Of a DNA stretch of 64,000 bases, positions 1-14,400 are shown piece after piece. Numbering within the stretch: position 1 is the stretch's first letter; every line of letters begins with the position of its first letter. A program made the position numbers and the translations under genes. The stretch is taken from NCBI GenBank assembly GCA_019916065.1, contig CM034240.1:19329894-19393893 (forward strand), written 5' to 3'. This DNA is from Vitellaria paradoxa (taxonomy: Eukaryota; Streptophyta; Magnoliopsida; Ericales; Sapotaceae). The notes under the pieces were generated by a model. It saw nothing but the letters and a program-made list of their open reading frames with translations. It did not search any database and was not told where the DNA came from.

Positions 1-3000
1 AATGAGTTTCTATCTCACATCTCAAATTTGGTTGGAAGAAAAATTACCATGGATAGATAAAATTATATGTTTACAAATTTTGACATTAAAAAGAAATATT
101 ATTTCTTAAGAGACTTGATACAAAATTTATGGACAATTTGTCTCTATTTATTGGAAAATTATTTTTTACAAAATCTTATATTAATTTTCATGAAACAAAT
201 ATAGGTAAATTTAACAGCATTTCCCAGTTTTGCATCTAAATCACAAAAAAAAGAAGGTTATTTATTAACTTTTAAATCAGAGGAGTATTACAGTTGTTTG
301 GGTGGAATGAACTAGAACAAAAATAAGAGGAAAAAAAAAGATTTAAAAATCTATCATTTCTTTGTGTGTTTTTAGGGGGAAAAAAAAAGAAATGGACAGA
401 AATAAGAAGAAAAGTGAGTGTTAAAATTTAAAAAATTCCATCCTCCCAAAAGGGGGCTGAAATGGAGAAAAGAGAAGAGTGAATTAATGAAACTTTTAAA
501 TGACATATTTGCCTATAAAAAAGAATTAAAAAAAAAAGAAAATTGCAGATATATCTTAGCACTAATTAAATTGGCAACCTTTCAACTATTTGAAGGATTT
601 AATGATAAAATAACAATACACATATTTTTTTCCTTCCATTTCTTCTCAACTCACAAACAAAAAGAAAAAAAAAAAAAGTTATTATCCTTTCTTTTCAAAA
701 CTTATAAACAAATGAAAAAAATATTTTCATTTCTCTTCTTTTTTCTTATCCTCTAACTTTTTTTTTCTTTTATTTTCTTTCCTAAACTCACGAGCGGAGC
801 CCATGATAATTTTTGTGAATCCAATTACATGACAGTATAGATGCACAAGTATGTGTTATGCTTTTCCATACTGCAAATAGGTCCCAAATAGATCTCATAT
901 TAGGATGACAACTGCGATATCCTGAGTCACCCTAATCTCCAAAAACTATTGTAAGAGGTCAATAACTTCTCACACAGATTCTTTTGCAAGAAAATAAAAT
1001 TAAAAAAGAAGGAAGAAACAAATAAAGGAATTAGGAATTCTTTCCTTTTTCTATTGTTAGTATCCGTTTATGAGTTTACAAACTTCTTTCCTTTTTTTTT
1101 CTTTTCATTTCTCTCCTAGAAAAACTCATAAATAAGCTATTGGTTCTAAAATTCCTTCTTTTCTTTTTTTTTTTTCTTTTTTCCTTCCATTTCATTTCAT
1201 CCAAACAAATTGTAATAGAAAAGAGAAAAACAAAAAGAAATAATAATATTTTTTTCTATTTGTTTGTAAGTTTAGTAAAGAAGGGAAAACAAATTTCTTT
1301 CCCTTTGTTTGTGAATTAAGAAAAAACAAAAGGAAAAAATGTATATTGTGATTTTTATTGTTAAATTGTTTGAAGAGTTAAAGGGTTATCAATTTATTTT
1401 ATAGACAAATATATTATTTTAAAATTTCATTAATTTATTTTTTTTTTGTGTCTATTTTTCATTTTTGGAATGATGAAATTTTTAAAATTTTAACCTTTGC
1501 ATTTCTTTCCATTTGGCCTATCTAATTACATTATCCAGTAGCTTGCTGATAGCTCGCGCGATCTCAAATCTCCTCCCATTTTCATTGCAAAGATTTGGGG
1601 GTGAGCAATTTGGATTTCTTGCATTTTGAGAAAAACAACAAATACATGCAAAATCACCCTTATATTTTGTGATTTTTTTTTTAACTTTTTTTGGTTGGTT
1701 TTGATGAATGGTGGAGATTTGACTATTCCATTGAGCCCGACATGGAAAACGACACTGCTTATCATGTCCAAGAAAGAGATGCCGCCATCCATGGAGGATG
1801 GTCCTGTCCTAGTCCTACGCTCCCAATGACACTGTTGTTTGTCTCCTCTTTTTATGGTGCCTGTCTTTGTTTCAGGAAATTATTTCATGCAACGGTGGTT
1901 TGTAACTTTAAATAACTTGCGCTATAGTTCAAACACGGATTCTGATCTGACGTTATATTTATACCCATTTCGAATAATTTTCCCCTTTTGTCCCACCGGT
2001 GAGGTTCCGAAAAGAAGGTTCAAAAATCACAATGGACCGAAGCAGAAGAAAGCACAATTAATGGACCACTCTAAGCCTATCACAATGACTATTCCTAAAT
2101 AGGAGCAGCTCAGGAACCGCGTGTTAGAAATTGTTGGTACGGTTCGTTCACTTACTTTTTGAGTTTAAAAATACGTAAATGTATTTGAACAGTTGAATTA
2201 AAATTCAACAGTTCCAATTACGCGATCCCGAAACTAACATCGAAATCAATACTAACCCTGACATTCAACTATTCTCCCTTCTCTACCCTCTCTTTATATC
2301 TTTTTGACAATTTCAACTTCGAGCAGAAATGTGAAGAGATCTAATTTCTTTTATAGATTGGGATTTGTGCCAACGAAGATAGCGTCACTTAATAAATGGA
2401 GAAAAAAAAAACGCTAGAATTAAAAAGCTATTTCAAGAGCATGCACCAATCAAATTGATGGATTCACGGAGATTGATGTAGCAACTTATATCAGTTTTAT
2501 GACTTGTAATTAGTCACCATTGTATTAAAATCTAATTATTATGCATTAATATTTTCTTTTGAATTTATTAAAATATTCTGTTATAGAATATTATAGAATA
2601 TTCTAACAGAATTAGAAAAATATAAATGTAATTAAACCGTTGAATTTTAATTTAATGATTCCGACAATAATATCACCGAATTGACATAATTCTATACTCT
2701 GAAATCTACATCTTCTTGGACAGGTTTGCTTTCGCTTTTGCACTTTGTAATGACGGTGGGATGCCTTTGACCTCACTCCAATTCTTCCATGATTTTACTC
2801 CCTCACATTTGGTTGTTTGCTTTAATCTCCTGTGCGCTAGAAAGGCAATCAACCATCAATTTTTCAGCCACGTTTTGTTTATAAATGGACTGAAGATTTG
2901 GGCATACCACTGTCTTTGAGCTCGTCCAAATCAAATTTTCTAAACAAATTCTCTAAAATATTTAACCAAAAAAAAATAATTGTTTTTTAGTTTGCGACTT

Positions 3001-3830
3001 CCCTATCCAATTGATTCTTCTTTCTAAATCATTCCCCACTATTAAAACATTCATTCTCTAAACCATCATATATTTATTATTTGTTTTAATCCTTTGTAAG
3101 AAGTTAAATAAAGTAGGAGAGAATCAATTTTTTTTATTAAAAAAATTTAGAGTTGAATAGCTATCCCCCTTCGATAGCGCGGAAAATAAGAGATTTTACA
3201 TTCCGTTCAAAAACATTTTAATCTTAGAATTAAATAAATTTTAAAATAAAGATTCGGGTTGAATTGAATTAATTTAATAAATAAAATTTCCCGTTTAGAA
3301 CACATTCAAGAACCAATTTGGAATTCCCATGCTTTTTCATGTTTGGAACTCAACCGGAATTGAATTAATTTGGTGAAAGTATCAAATTTGACACTATTAA
3401 AAATAAGATGACATACGAAAAAATTCATCCACCTATTTAACTGACTGAAGAATAAAATCACTTCTTACCAAATTTTACTAGTTTGTGTTGCATTTCAAAT
3501 GGTAAGAAAATCTCAAATTTTGGGTCAAGAAATGAAAAAAAAAAAAATCAATTTATTAACACCTTTTAACTCCAAACATGAGAATTTGTCAAAATTCTCA
3601 CCAAATGAAATTAAATCCTACTAATTCCATCTTTCCAAACAGAGGGTTAGAGAATCTTGCTGGAGCAAGCACGCGCGCACCAAAAAAAAAAATTTCTCAC
3701 TTTCCTTAAATGGGGTATTCCCTTATGCTGCAGATGCCCTAAAATCAAGTAAAAAAAAAAAAAAATTCCAAATTATTTTCCTAGGAGGTTTTGGGACTAA
3801 TAGTAATGTAATCACAGATCTAAACAATGA
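1..3830. other. AT-rich intergenic DNA downstream of AMSH1, no gene seen
   Basis: This stretch has long A and T runs and no recognisable protein. Frames on both strands near 1526-2102 look open, but I could not match them to any family and they lack clear exon structure. A C-run followed by an A-run at 3921-3950 is low-complexity DNA. Confidence 0.6.
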
Positions 3831-4147
3831 CCTCAAATTCTGAGTTTGTACAGAAAATCTTCAAGCTTAAACAATTCATCTTTCCTGTATGGATGCAACG
3901 ACGAGCACACGAAATCCAGCAACCCCCCCCCCCCCAAAAAAAAAAAAAAACGACCGTAAGTACTTGACCGGTAAAATTTCTACAGAAGATATAAAGCCAG
4001 CTGACAATCTTTTTCCCTTTACAGACCAACATTGTGATGTCTAATGGAGCAATTATAAATGGTGATGCTGCTAATTGCATTTACATGGTAACTGAACCAA
4101 TATTATGCCAGCGGATCAGCAACCAAATGTATATTATGTCATTTTAA

Positions 4148-5441
4148 TCACCGTAGGTCAATAACGTCAAACTTTATGTCAGGATTCAGATAAACATCTG
4201 TACATGATTTGTAAATTGGGCCACCATCTGGCGGCTGGTCATGTGGATGAAAGCCGCGCCGAGAACAATTTCTTATGACTGTCATGCCGCCTGGAGTAGT
4301 CAACCGGAAAATGCCATGGGTTCTGCACATTTGAATACATAAATATATATATAATTTACTTAAAAACAGTACAAAGCAAAGATGGGGATGTTATCCTTTA
4401 CAAGACCAGACTGAGCATACTTCTCACCTCGAACTATCTCTAGGTGCCATTACAATTGCAATAGCTTCTGGCAACATAATCTGTAGAAGGATTAAGCATT
4501 TGTCAAAGAAATCACAAGCATAAATATATGCCTAGGCTCTGTTACAAAAGATGTTATTGGCCGTGGGACCCACCCCTATTTTAAGGCTTTAATTTTTAGA
4601 CTCTTTGGGATGTGCCTAAAGAATATTTCAAGCACAATATATTGCTTCAGGCCTGGTCTGAATACATAAAGATATAATTATATTATTTAGAACTATAAAC
4701 GTAAACATATATAGAGGCAAGATCAGGTATAGAACACCAACGTCAAATAATAGATATTTTATTATTTATTAGGTTATTGATTGGATAATGCACTTCGTTT
4801 TTTTAATCATTTAAATTACAAAAAACAATCATGGGATGATGGGGAAAAAAAAAACTAATTTATAAATTAAATAAGTTTAGCTGGGCAAGCTTTTTTTTTT
4901 TTTTTTTTTTTTTGGTAATTTTAATTGGGCAACCTTGGCATTTAAGAATTAACACAGAGCCAGGCTCGAAGATAGATATTAGGAATTTAGGACCAATGGT
5001 AGCTGGGCCAACCTATTGTCCACCCCTGTTACTGCTGAGAAAAGGATGCCATACCAAGTGTCTACAAATTAATACGACACTGGCTGAGAGGTGAGACACA
5101 TGCCTCTGTGTGGGCTAAATTAGAGTGGGAGACACCTCCATTTCAAAAGTTATACAACAAGCTACCATAGAATAAAACAAATCTGAAAACAGATTTTCAA
5201 TTATTGTCCACACTGGAGGCTGGTGATAATTTGCCTAGAAGTTCTCAACTGAAGCATAAAGTTTTATTCAGAAAATGACAATTTCCAATTGGCAGTACTC
5301 AGGACTGGTCTGGGTTGTACAGAAACCAAAGAAGTGCAGTACATAACAAAAAAGAAAAACAAAGAGGAAGTCACACACCTGATATGAGTAGTGAGTGTGA
5401 ACATCAACTGATGACATGAAACAAGACTGCGTAGGATGTGT
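4148..5441 (-). CDS. AMSH1: AMSH1 exons 12-14 (second half of MPN+ domain, stop)
   Basis: Exon 12 (5379-5441) begins THPTQSCFMSSVD and supplies His422, Ser430 and Asp433 of the JAMM motif. Exon 13 (4428-4480) carries IMLPEAIAIVMAPRDSS. Exon 14 (4148-4322) carries THGIFRLTTPGG, NCSRRGFHPH and ends FDVIDLR then TGA, the usual AMSH C-terminus. The acceptor before exon 12 is TTTTGCAG. Sequence from about 3830 to 4147 is probably 3' UTR; I could not fix the poly(A) site. Confidence 0.95.
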
Positions 5442-8400
5442 CTGCAAAACAAAACCCAGTAAATGATCAAATTCATAGTAAATAAGTACAAGAGAGCATT
5501 TGAAGCATAACGAGGATTAGGCCATGAATTAGATGCAAAAAAAGGTTCCTATAGCGAATAAGAATATAGTAGATTATAGTAAATGCAAGACTCACTTCAA
5601 TTAAAGAACTGCAGAAGGTTACATCACTGATGGCTAAGAGCAAATGCCGGGGAGGCGAACCCTCCCTTGGTCTCTGAATGTCTGGTTTATCATAAATGGA
5701 AATCCACAACCAGCCCTCCCCCCCAAAGCAAAACTTTGGTAATATACATGGCATAGAGATCATTTTTTGCTATTTTTAAGTATTTAAACAATGGAGGTAG
5801 ACCTCTTTCATGAATCTTATGTCAGTATATAATGTTAAATAATTGAAAATCAACTAAAAATGATCACTACCCATTGATTCCACCTAGACAAAATTCATTT
5901 TCTGATCGAAAAGCATACACAAATGCCTATTACTAATGTTTGTAGACAGTATTAAATGTAAAAGGAATCCCAATAAGCAGTTGCCATTTTCCAATTGCAA
6001 GGTTTAACCATTTGGTAAAAACCATACAAATAGTGAGTAATTTCTAGATAGCAGACTCTGTTAAACAGAATTTCATCAAATTCAGGAGCTTAAATTTTCT
6101 AGGCAGTCAGCAATTCATTCTGATACAAATGCTAGGGCATCACTAGAAGACACTAAATATCCTTCTAACTATTATGTGCGCATGTGAGAGAGAGATAAAG
6201 AGGGTGCTGCTTGGGGATAATTGTATGGTGAGTGCCTTATGTTGGAAGTAGGAGAAAATCACTCATTATTCAATCGGTGGGTCATCCAAAGGATGAGGGA
6301 GAATCAAGCAAACAAGACAGAGAGAGAGGCTTTGGGGTAGGTTAGAGGAATGAATGCCTTGTTGTAAATGAAGTGGGCTTGGCTATTTATATTACTTGTC
6401 TAGGTCTGTATAAAAGGTTGGGTAATTAAGGGGTTGCGGTAGCTCATATGGAGAGGGGGATATTCTGAGAGAATGTCAAGGGAGATTTATTGTGACAGGG
6501 CAGCCATTTCTGTCACTGCAGAGTCAATTATGATGGACCATTTAGCTGGCTCGGGGTACTTGCTGATGAGGCCTTTGGCCAATGGGAGGGAGACGTGTCC
6601 TTCCCCTGTGATTGGTAGTTGGGAGCATCAATGGCTTATCAGAGGCATTAAATGTGAGTTGAGTCTCTCTTTCTTAGATGACTAAGATGTGGCACCTCGT
6701 GTGGGATGCCACGCAGCTCACTAAGCCCTCATAGTTACCTCCAATCCATTATCCTAGTACGTTTTCCCAAGTATATCTTTGCTTGCTAGAGGGGTGTTTG
6801 CTCAAGGCCGAGAGAGTGCTCAGCAGCTCATAGTGGAGCGCTCATCATTGTTACAAATGGAAGAACATTCGTGGGAGGCAAGTTCATTGGGTGGCTTGGT
6901 TTGGGCAAGGCATGCTGCATCTAAGTCTCCAAGGGACTCCCAGGAGGGAGTTCAATCTAGGTGCTGCCTCAAGAGGTCAACATGTAGTCGGCGGAGATCA
7001 TCCCATGCAGGGAGGATAGGTGGTACCTACAACTAGATACTAGAAAAGTACTCGAGGGTGTTGCTGCAACTGGTAACAAAGGAAACCTGTGGGCTGGCTC
7101 TTAAAGATTCAACAAAGACTCATGGTTGGGAACCTAACAGCATTTGTGGAGGGATGTGGACTCATTTTAGCTGTAATACCATACCACTATAAGACATAGC
7201 AACTGTAACACTTCCTAATTCCTTGTGGAATAAAGTCAGACAACCCAAACAAGAAATTTCTCTGGTGAGCAAATTGTCAGGATTAAACAACCCCCACGAT
7301 CAAATAACAATCCACACAAAATAAGATTTACACCATAACTATAGAAGAGTACAGATCAACTCCTCTCTCTCTACAAGCTTCTCACTCTCAATCTATGTGC
7401 CCCTTATTCCCATAAGATTCCTATTTATAGACCACCATAGAAAACCTAATCCCTGAACGATTAGGAAACCCATATTACATACATTTGAATAAACCAAGTG
7501 AGCCTATGATTACACAAAAACCCAAATACATGCAACAATAAAATTGTAACTTTGTACTAAACTTCAAAATTCTGGACAAACCCAACAATTTCCACCTTGG
7601 CTCAAATTCTGCAAATTACATATGAGATATGAGATATCACAAATCCTGGCACACTCAAACCAGTATGTCTTGCACCTCTACATTGAGATGCCCGCCTCCT
7701 CTCTCCAGGGTGCTCTGCATAGCTCATTGCTTTTCCAAACAATGTGGCCCCACCTCTCCACCTGTTCGAGCACAACTTGAGAGAGCACTGCCACGCACCA
7801 AATCCAAAGCAAAAGAGACTCGTTGCATCCCAGGCACATGCCTTTTTGACGCGTCAATAGTTTCACTTAATCTACCTATAGCCTTCTTAAGAAAACCCTG
7901 CGATTGCTCTCATGCTTCTGGCCAGAATTCTGAACACTCTTTGATTTTCTCACTTGCACACCTCCACGTCTATTCCATATGCCCCTGTGCCTCTTACGTG
8001 TGTCTTTCTACAATTACTTACCATGTTCCTTCGCATGCCACACTTGCGTACCTCAGTCTCATATACTACTTGTTCTGTGAACAACTATAGCTCCACCTAA
8101 GATGACACTCCCTGTAAGCTTGTATATGTCTCCAAATATCTCTCCTTGCAGTGCTACCTTATTTCTTCTAGAAACAACAAGAACTCCACCTTTAGACACA
8201 AAAAAAAAAAAAAAGCAACCTTTGGAAGTAAACATTCCCAAAGAAATTAGATTCTTCCGAAGACTTAGAATATGTCTAACACCTGTCAATGCCACATATG
8301 TCACATCAAGTGTGCAAAATTGCACTATCGCCACACCAACAACCTTACTATCCATGTCATCAGCCATCCTGATAGAACTCAAGTCATATGCCTAATATGT

Positions 8401-11400
8401 CACAAAGTGTTCTTTAACCGAACACATGAGAGACAAACGTCCAGAATCTAATACTCAATTCAATCTATCAAAACCTAGGGAAACTGAAAGCAAACGTCTT
8501 CTTCTTCACTCTTGGAGTCCTCTATAATTGCCACCTTTGATGATTGTTCTTTCTCTTTCCATGCCTTGTACTTAATTCCTCTTAAGATGACTCTTTCGAT
8601 CACAAAACCAGCACAACAGTTTGTAAATCCTTGACTGCGAACAAGTAAACAACCACTTTTATTTCCAAACCCTCCTTGCCCTTGCCTTGATCTGCCTCTA
8701 GACTGACCACCTCTAGATGTAACCACGTCAACCTGCTCTGAGGTGCCACCTTTTTTCTTCTTTAACAAATCATGAGAAATAAGGGAAGCAACTACCTCAT
8801 CTAACTCATGGTTGTCTTTCCATGCATCAATCTAGTCCTTAGATGCTTATAAAATGGAGGTAAGGAAACCAACAAAAGAATCACTCTATCTTCTTCCTCA
8901 ATTTTAGCACCAACAGATTCCAATTCAATCAATAATCTATTGAACTCATCCATGTAGTCTATCAAGTTTGTGCATACAACCATTTCTTCAATGACGACCT
9001 GTTCGTCAATGACTTGGACTTACACCTGCTCTCCAACTTAGGGGGGCATTTGGAAGGCCAAAAGTTAGAAAAAGTGTGATGTGTCAGTAACTTTTTAGCA
9101 TTTGAAAGGCAAACTCAAACTTACAAGCAAAATCCATTCAAACGTGGTTGAATGACCCGTTCAAACCGTTTTCGTATGCTGTGTCATAATTTTGAGCTGA
9201 CAGGACACGTTTAAATGGTTTTTACATGTTGTGTCAAAATTTTGAGGACAAGTTGGTAAAAGTTAGTAAATACACACGGAATACGAAAATGACCAAAAGT
9301 TTGTAAACATTTGTAGAAGTTTGTAAAATTTTGCAAAACTTGGTCTTCCAAACAGCACCGTCAACCAGAGCTTTGCCATATCACTTTCATTAATTGCCTC
9401 CCTAAAAGAATTATTACCAAGATAGTGTTGAATGGTACTATTACCCACCGTCCGCATCTGTTTCCATTCATCATACTTCAATTTTTCTAGCTTTTTGGAT
9501 TTCTTCTTGAAAGCCTTAACAAGTCTCCCTCACACGTCAAAACAATCCACACATTTTGTTGGAACAAAGTAAAATCATTGTAGCTATTAAACAGTTCAAC
9601 CACAAAAGCTTGACTCTTCACCACCGTACTATCACTCCATGCAAAATCAGAAAAAATTAGATTGAACAATAAATTTACCCCAAAAAAATTGCAAATGAAA
9701 CATTCTGCGCCAAGGATTAAAGACCACAAAGCCACTACCAATTGCCAAAGGAATTAAATCAACTTTTCTCACACCAAATACAAGTCACAACTTGGAGTGA
9801 GCAAACTAAATTTGCTTTGAAAGTCCACATGCAAACTGATGCAAGCTCGCCGTTTATATACCTAAAAACTGATTACGTGCCAAACCAAAAAAAAATGATT
9901 CGCTTGCACTTGTTGACCCAACCTTTCCTGCACGGAAACCAAAGCAAATCACCCTCTTTTTTTTTGGTAAGTTTTTTTTTTTTGGTAAGTAGCAAATCAC
10001 CCTCTTACTGCAACTTAAACACTGCTGCAATGAATTTTATTTTTTCTCTGATGCGCAATCAACCAAACTCTGGCACCACTTGTTGGGATCGAACACCCAC
10101 ATGATCAACTAAGGATACACACAAAATAAGAGAAAAACACAGAGAATTTAAGTGGTTTGGCACAACTTGCCTACAGTCACGTACAAAAGAGAATAAATTT
10201 CCACTATAACTATGGAAGAGTACTAATCAAGTCCCTTATCTCCATAAGCCTCTCACTCTCATGTGTCCCTAGAATTCCCATAAGGTTCCTATTTATAGAC
10301 CACTATAGAAACCTTAGTCCCCATACAATTAGGAAACCCAAGACCTACGACTCCCCAAAAACCCAAATACATGTATCAATAAAATCCTAACTGGTATCGG
10401 AGTCCAAAATTCTAGACAAACCCCAACACAAGTGGAATGTGCTTGTCAAGTCAAGCTTACAACTCCAAAAATGTGTTTGGAAGGGGAAGGTCAAGTTCTG
10501 GGGATCAAAAACGCACATGAAACAATGTCCTTAAACTTAAGTCAACAAAACCTCGGTCCCAAGCTAGCTAGTGTCAATTACATATATCATACTCTTCCAT
10601 CAGTTTTTGTTACAGGTTATGTTTTCAATGAAATTGTCTGAAATATGGTTTTCTCTCACAATTTCAATCCATGAAATTTTACTTTTGTAACACCCTGAAT
10701 TTTAACAAAGAAACTGTAATAACCAAACTTATTATATAAGTTCCTCCCTACCTTAGCTGTCTAAAAATATTACAAACTAATTACATAAACTTATTATACA
10801 AACGTATTGCATAAACTCCTTCCTGCTTTAGCTGTCTAAAAAAAGAAAAATAGTTACATAGGTGCCAAGCTTTATACTAACAATTGGTCGGCTTCCAACA
10901 TCTGTCAGCCTCAATTTTTTTTTTTTGCTATTAGACGGCTTCTCTATATAAAAACTCATGAAATGGGATGAACTACTAAGCGCAGTAGGAAAAATATTCA
11001 AATAATTTCAACAAGTATTTTCATATAAAAACAGAAATTAAGTGCTCAAAGTAATTGTCATTATCATATAAATCAGATGACAACAGTACAAATTAAACAA
11101 ATAAGCAGTGAAAATGAGCATGCAAAGCTACTCCTTTTCTACTTTTATAACACCTTGCCACCCTTATAACATCTCAATATATAATAAGCAATAAAAATGA
11201 GCATGCCAAGGTTTTCCCCTTTCTACCCTTATAACACTTTGCCAATCTTATAACGCCCCAATGCTATGCAAGGCTATTCCCTTTCCACCTTTACGACACT
11301 TTGCCACCCTTATAACGTCTCATCATATAATAAGCAACAAAAATGAGCATGCCAAGCTTTTCCCCTTTCCACTCTCATAACACCTTCCCACACTTATAAT

Positions 11401-14400
11401 GTCTCAACATGCCATACAAGACTATTCTCTTTCCACCCTTATGACACCTTACCACCCTTATAACGCCTCAACATGCCACGCAAGGCTATTCTCTTCCCAC
11501 CCTTATGTCACCTTGCCACCCTTATGACACGTCAACATGCCACGCAAGGCTGTTTCCTTTCTACCCTTATGTCACAGCTCAACATATTTTTCATGAAAGT
11601 GCGCAAAATCAGTTAATATTAACCACAACCCCATCATTTCACATTCTCCCGTAGTGTCACAATAATTATGCAATGAAATTATATATTTTTATCATGCCTT
11701 TATACAAAATACTAAATTTCAATTATAAGAATAAATCCCTTACTACAAATCTGAAGAAAAGAAGAAACCGTAAAGAAATCCCAAAGGTTTGAAATTTCAC
11801 TCCTTCGTATTTTCCATTTTGGGTCGAATTACCATGATCCAACACTATCACGACAATCACAACATCGAAAATACTAAAGCCCCGCTATTCCTGAACTTAA
11901 ATTCTTTCTCCCTCCTCTTTCTTTCTCTCCTCTTTCTTTTCTCTCTCTTCCTTCTCTCTTTTTTTTTTTTCTTCTCTCTTTCTCGGTTTTCTTCCCCCCG
12001 TTTCAAACATACAGCCCACACAAACACACACACACAAACATATATACATGGCTAATGCTTGATCACCAAGCAAAAGTGACTTTGCCGCCAACATTTTGCC
12101 CACAATTTCTTGGGGCATGTGGCCAAGTGCGGCCACATTTGAGCATGCTTTTTTTTTTTATTGGGTTTGCTTCTCATCGAGTTTTCCCACATGTACACAC
12201 ATGATATACTTGGGGCCAAGTAAGAAAAATAGAAAAAGAAAAATAATTATTAACCAAAGCCTCCACGTGGTCACTTTTAACCCTTTAATTTTATATAATA
12301 TATATTAAAATAATATTTATATTAAAATCAATTTTTTAATAATATATTAATATGTATATAAAAAATTTAAAATTTTAGAGTTATTACAACTTTTCTCGCT
12401 TCGCCTTTGGCTTTCAAAATTGTGAACTGACCTCTTTCTTTTGCAGTCACTAAAAAAAAGGGGCAGGCACACATGCCATATTAAAGACTACTAAGGGGCC
12501 TAAGCACAGTGGATGCCATACACGAGTAGCGGGGAAAAGCGAGACCTTACCTCTTTTATCCTTTCAATTTGAATTAACTCACTCTTCCGTAATGGTGCAT
12601 CTCTAAGTCTACGTTGGACATAAGAAACCATCTTAAACAACCTTTCCTCAACTTCCCTTCTATCGGTACCGCCTCAACTCTTTTTTGGAATATATTCATA
12701 TGCTATCCTGTCATTTTTTGTATTATCACACACATTCATCTTATTATCCTCATTTCCACTATACTCATCTTATGAGAGTATTGCTTCTAATAACCCAACA
12801 TTCCATACCACAAAAGCATATTAGCCTCATAACCATCCTGCAAATTTTTTTTTTTTCTAATAGGTGTTCTCCAGTCCATGAAAGCCCATACTTGTTTGCT
12901 CTAGTTATGGATGAGATTACAAGACATATTCCGGATGAGGTACCGTGGTGTATGCTATTTGCAGATGATATTGTTTTAGTAGATGAGACGAGAGAAGGAG
13001 TGAATGCTAAGCTAGAATTGTAGCAAGAAGCATTAGGGAACAAAGGGGTTTAGGCTAAGTCGATACAAAACGGAATATATGGAATGCAAGTTTAGTCAAA
13101 GTAGAGTAACTGGTAGTATAGAAATAAATTTAGGCACACAAAATATTGTAGAGAAAGAAAACTTTAAGTACCTTGGCTCTATGGTGCAACAAGATGGAGG
13201 GATTAATACTGATGTAAGTCATATGATTCAGACCGGGTGGACCAAATAAAGGAGTGCTTTGGGGGTCTTGTGCGATCAAAAAGTCCCCCTCAAGGTGAAA
13301 GGAAAGTATTATAAGGTGGCAGTAAGACCAGCGTTGCTATATAGATCAGAGTGTTGGGCAGTAAAACATAATCATGTTCAGAAGATGGTAGTTACAGAGA
13401 TGAGAATGCTAAGATGGATATGCGGGATTACAAGGAGAGATAGGATTAGGAACGAGGAGATTAGGGACAAAGTAGGAATATCACCGATTGAAGATAAAAT
13501 GGGTGAAAATCAATTAAGATGGTTCGGCCATATTAGAAAGCGTCCAACAGAGGCATCTGTTAGAAGGTGTGAAAGCATAGAGATTGCTAAAAGTAGGAGA
13601 GGAAGAGAAAGACCCAAAAGAAGTTGGAAAGAAACTATTAGACACGACCTTGCCTACCTGGATTTAACAAAGGACATAGCCCTAAACAGATTTGATTGCG
13701 TCGACAAATCCATATAGCCGACCCCACCTAGTGGGAAAAGGCTTAGTTTTGTTTGGTTTAGTTTGGTTTGGTTTGATTTGGTTTAGGTATTCTCCAGTTG
13801 CAAAACAACCGAACAACTTTTTCATTTTAACTAGCCCGCTCAAATCCCAAAGATATCATCTTTTTCAATCCCACCATTTTCATAAATATTTGATCCAAGA
13901 TATCGAAAATAATTATTTCTTGGTACTTCTTAGTCCTCAATTTTCAAAATGCCATCATTCATAATCTTAGTTTTACTAAATTTACAATGCATATATTCTG
14001 TTTTAGTCATACGTACTCTGCAACCTCCTAATTCTAGGTTGACTTCAAAATTCTAACTTATAATTAACCCTGTCAAAACTACTGAAATGGACTGAATTCC
14101 ACACTCACCCAACTAGGTTCTTGTGTGTCTTTATATACATAGCTAGCATTTACATTGGTGACTCTTTACATTACCTAGGACTAGATACATTGGATGAATA
14201 TAGACTAGATACATTAACTGAATTAATGCTTCTATTAATGTACATCAACACTCCCCCTCAAGCTAGAGCATATATATCATATGTTCCAAACTTGTTACAA
14301 AGATATCTCACCCTAGCTCCCCCTAGAGCTTTAGTAAACAAATCAGCCAATTGATCTTCAGACTTTACATGACTAGTCTTGATAACATTCTGAAGAATTT

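Larger units (their letters stand above)
7275..10428 (-). mobile_element. Copia-2: decayed Ty1/copia element with both LTRs and a shrunken interior
   Basis: Two diverged LTRs (7275-7587 and 10081-10428) share long blocks such as CCTATTTATAGACCAC and both end in CCAACA, with TGT at the outer left. The five bases outside are caaat on the left and caagt on the right, a target duplication with one mismatch. On the minus strand the polypurine tract CAAGGTGGAAAT touches the left LTR, and a primer site like TGGTGCCAGAG touches the right one, so the element is read on the minus strand. The interior keeps only gag and protease/pre-integrase remnants. At about 3.15 kb it lacks integrase, RT and RNase H. 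Confidence 0.85.

Noticed and set aside
418..756. Lys/Phe-rich frame of 112 codons
   Set aside because: Made of A and T runs, starts on GTG, no plausible protein.
1526..2102. Overlapping open frames on both strands
   Set aside because: No family resemblance, no splice structure, and the frames shadow each other; treated as chance.
7629..8090. Plus-strand frame of 153 codons
   Set aside because: It lies antisense to copia-2 interior and shows no family match.
10687..12130. Possible solo gypsy LTR starting TGTAACACCC
   Set aside because: No CA end, target duplication or partner could be fixed.
11789..12136. Frames in both directions over a CT-rich tract
   Set aside because: Low-complexity pyrimidine run; not coding.
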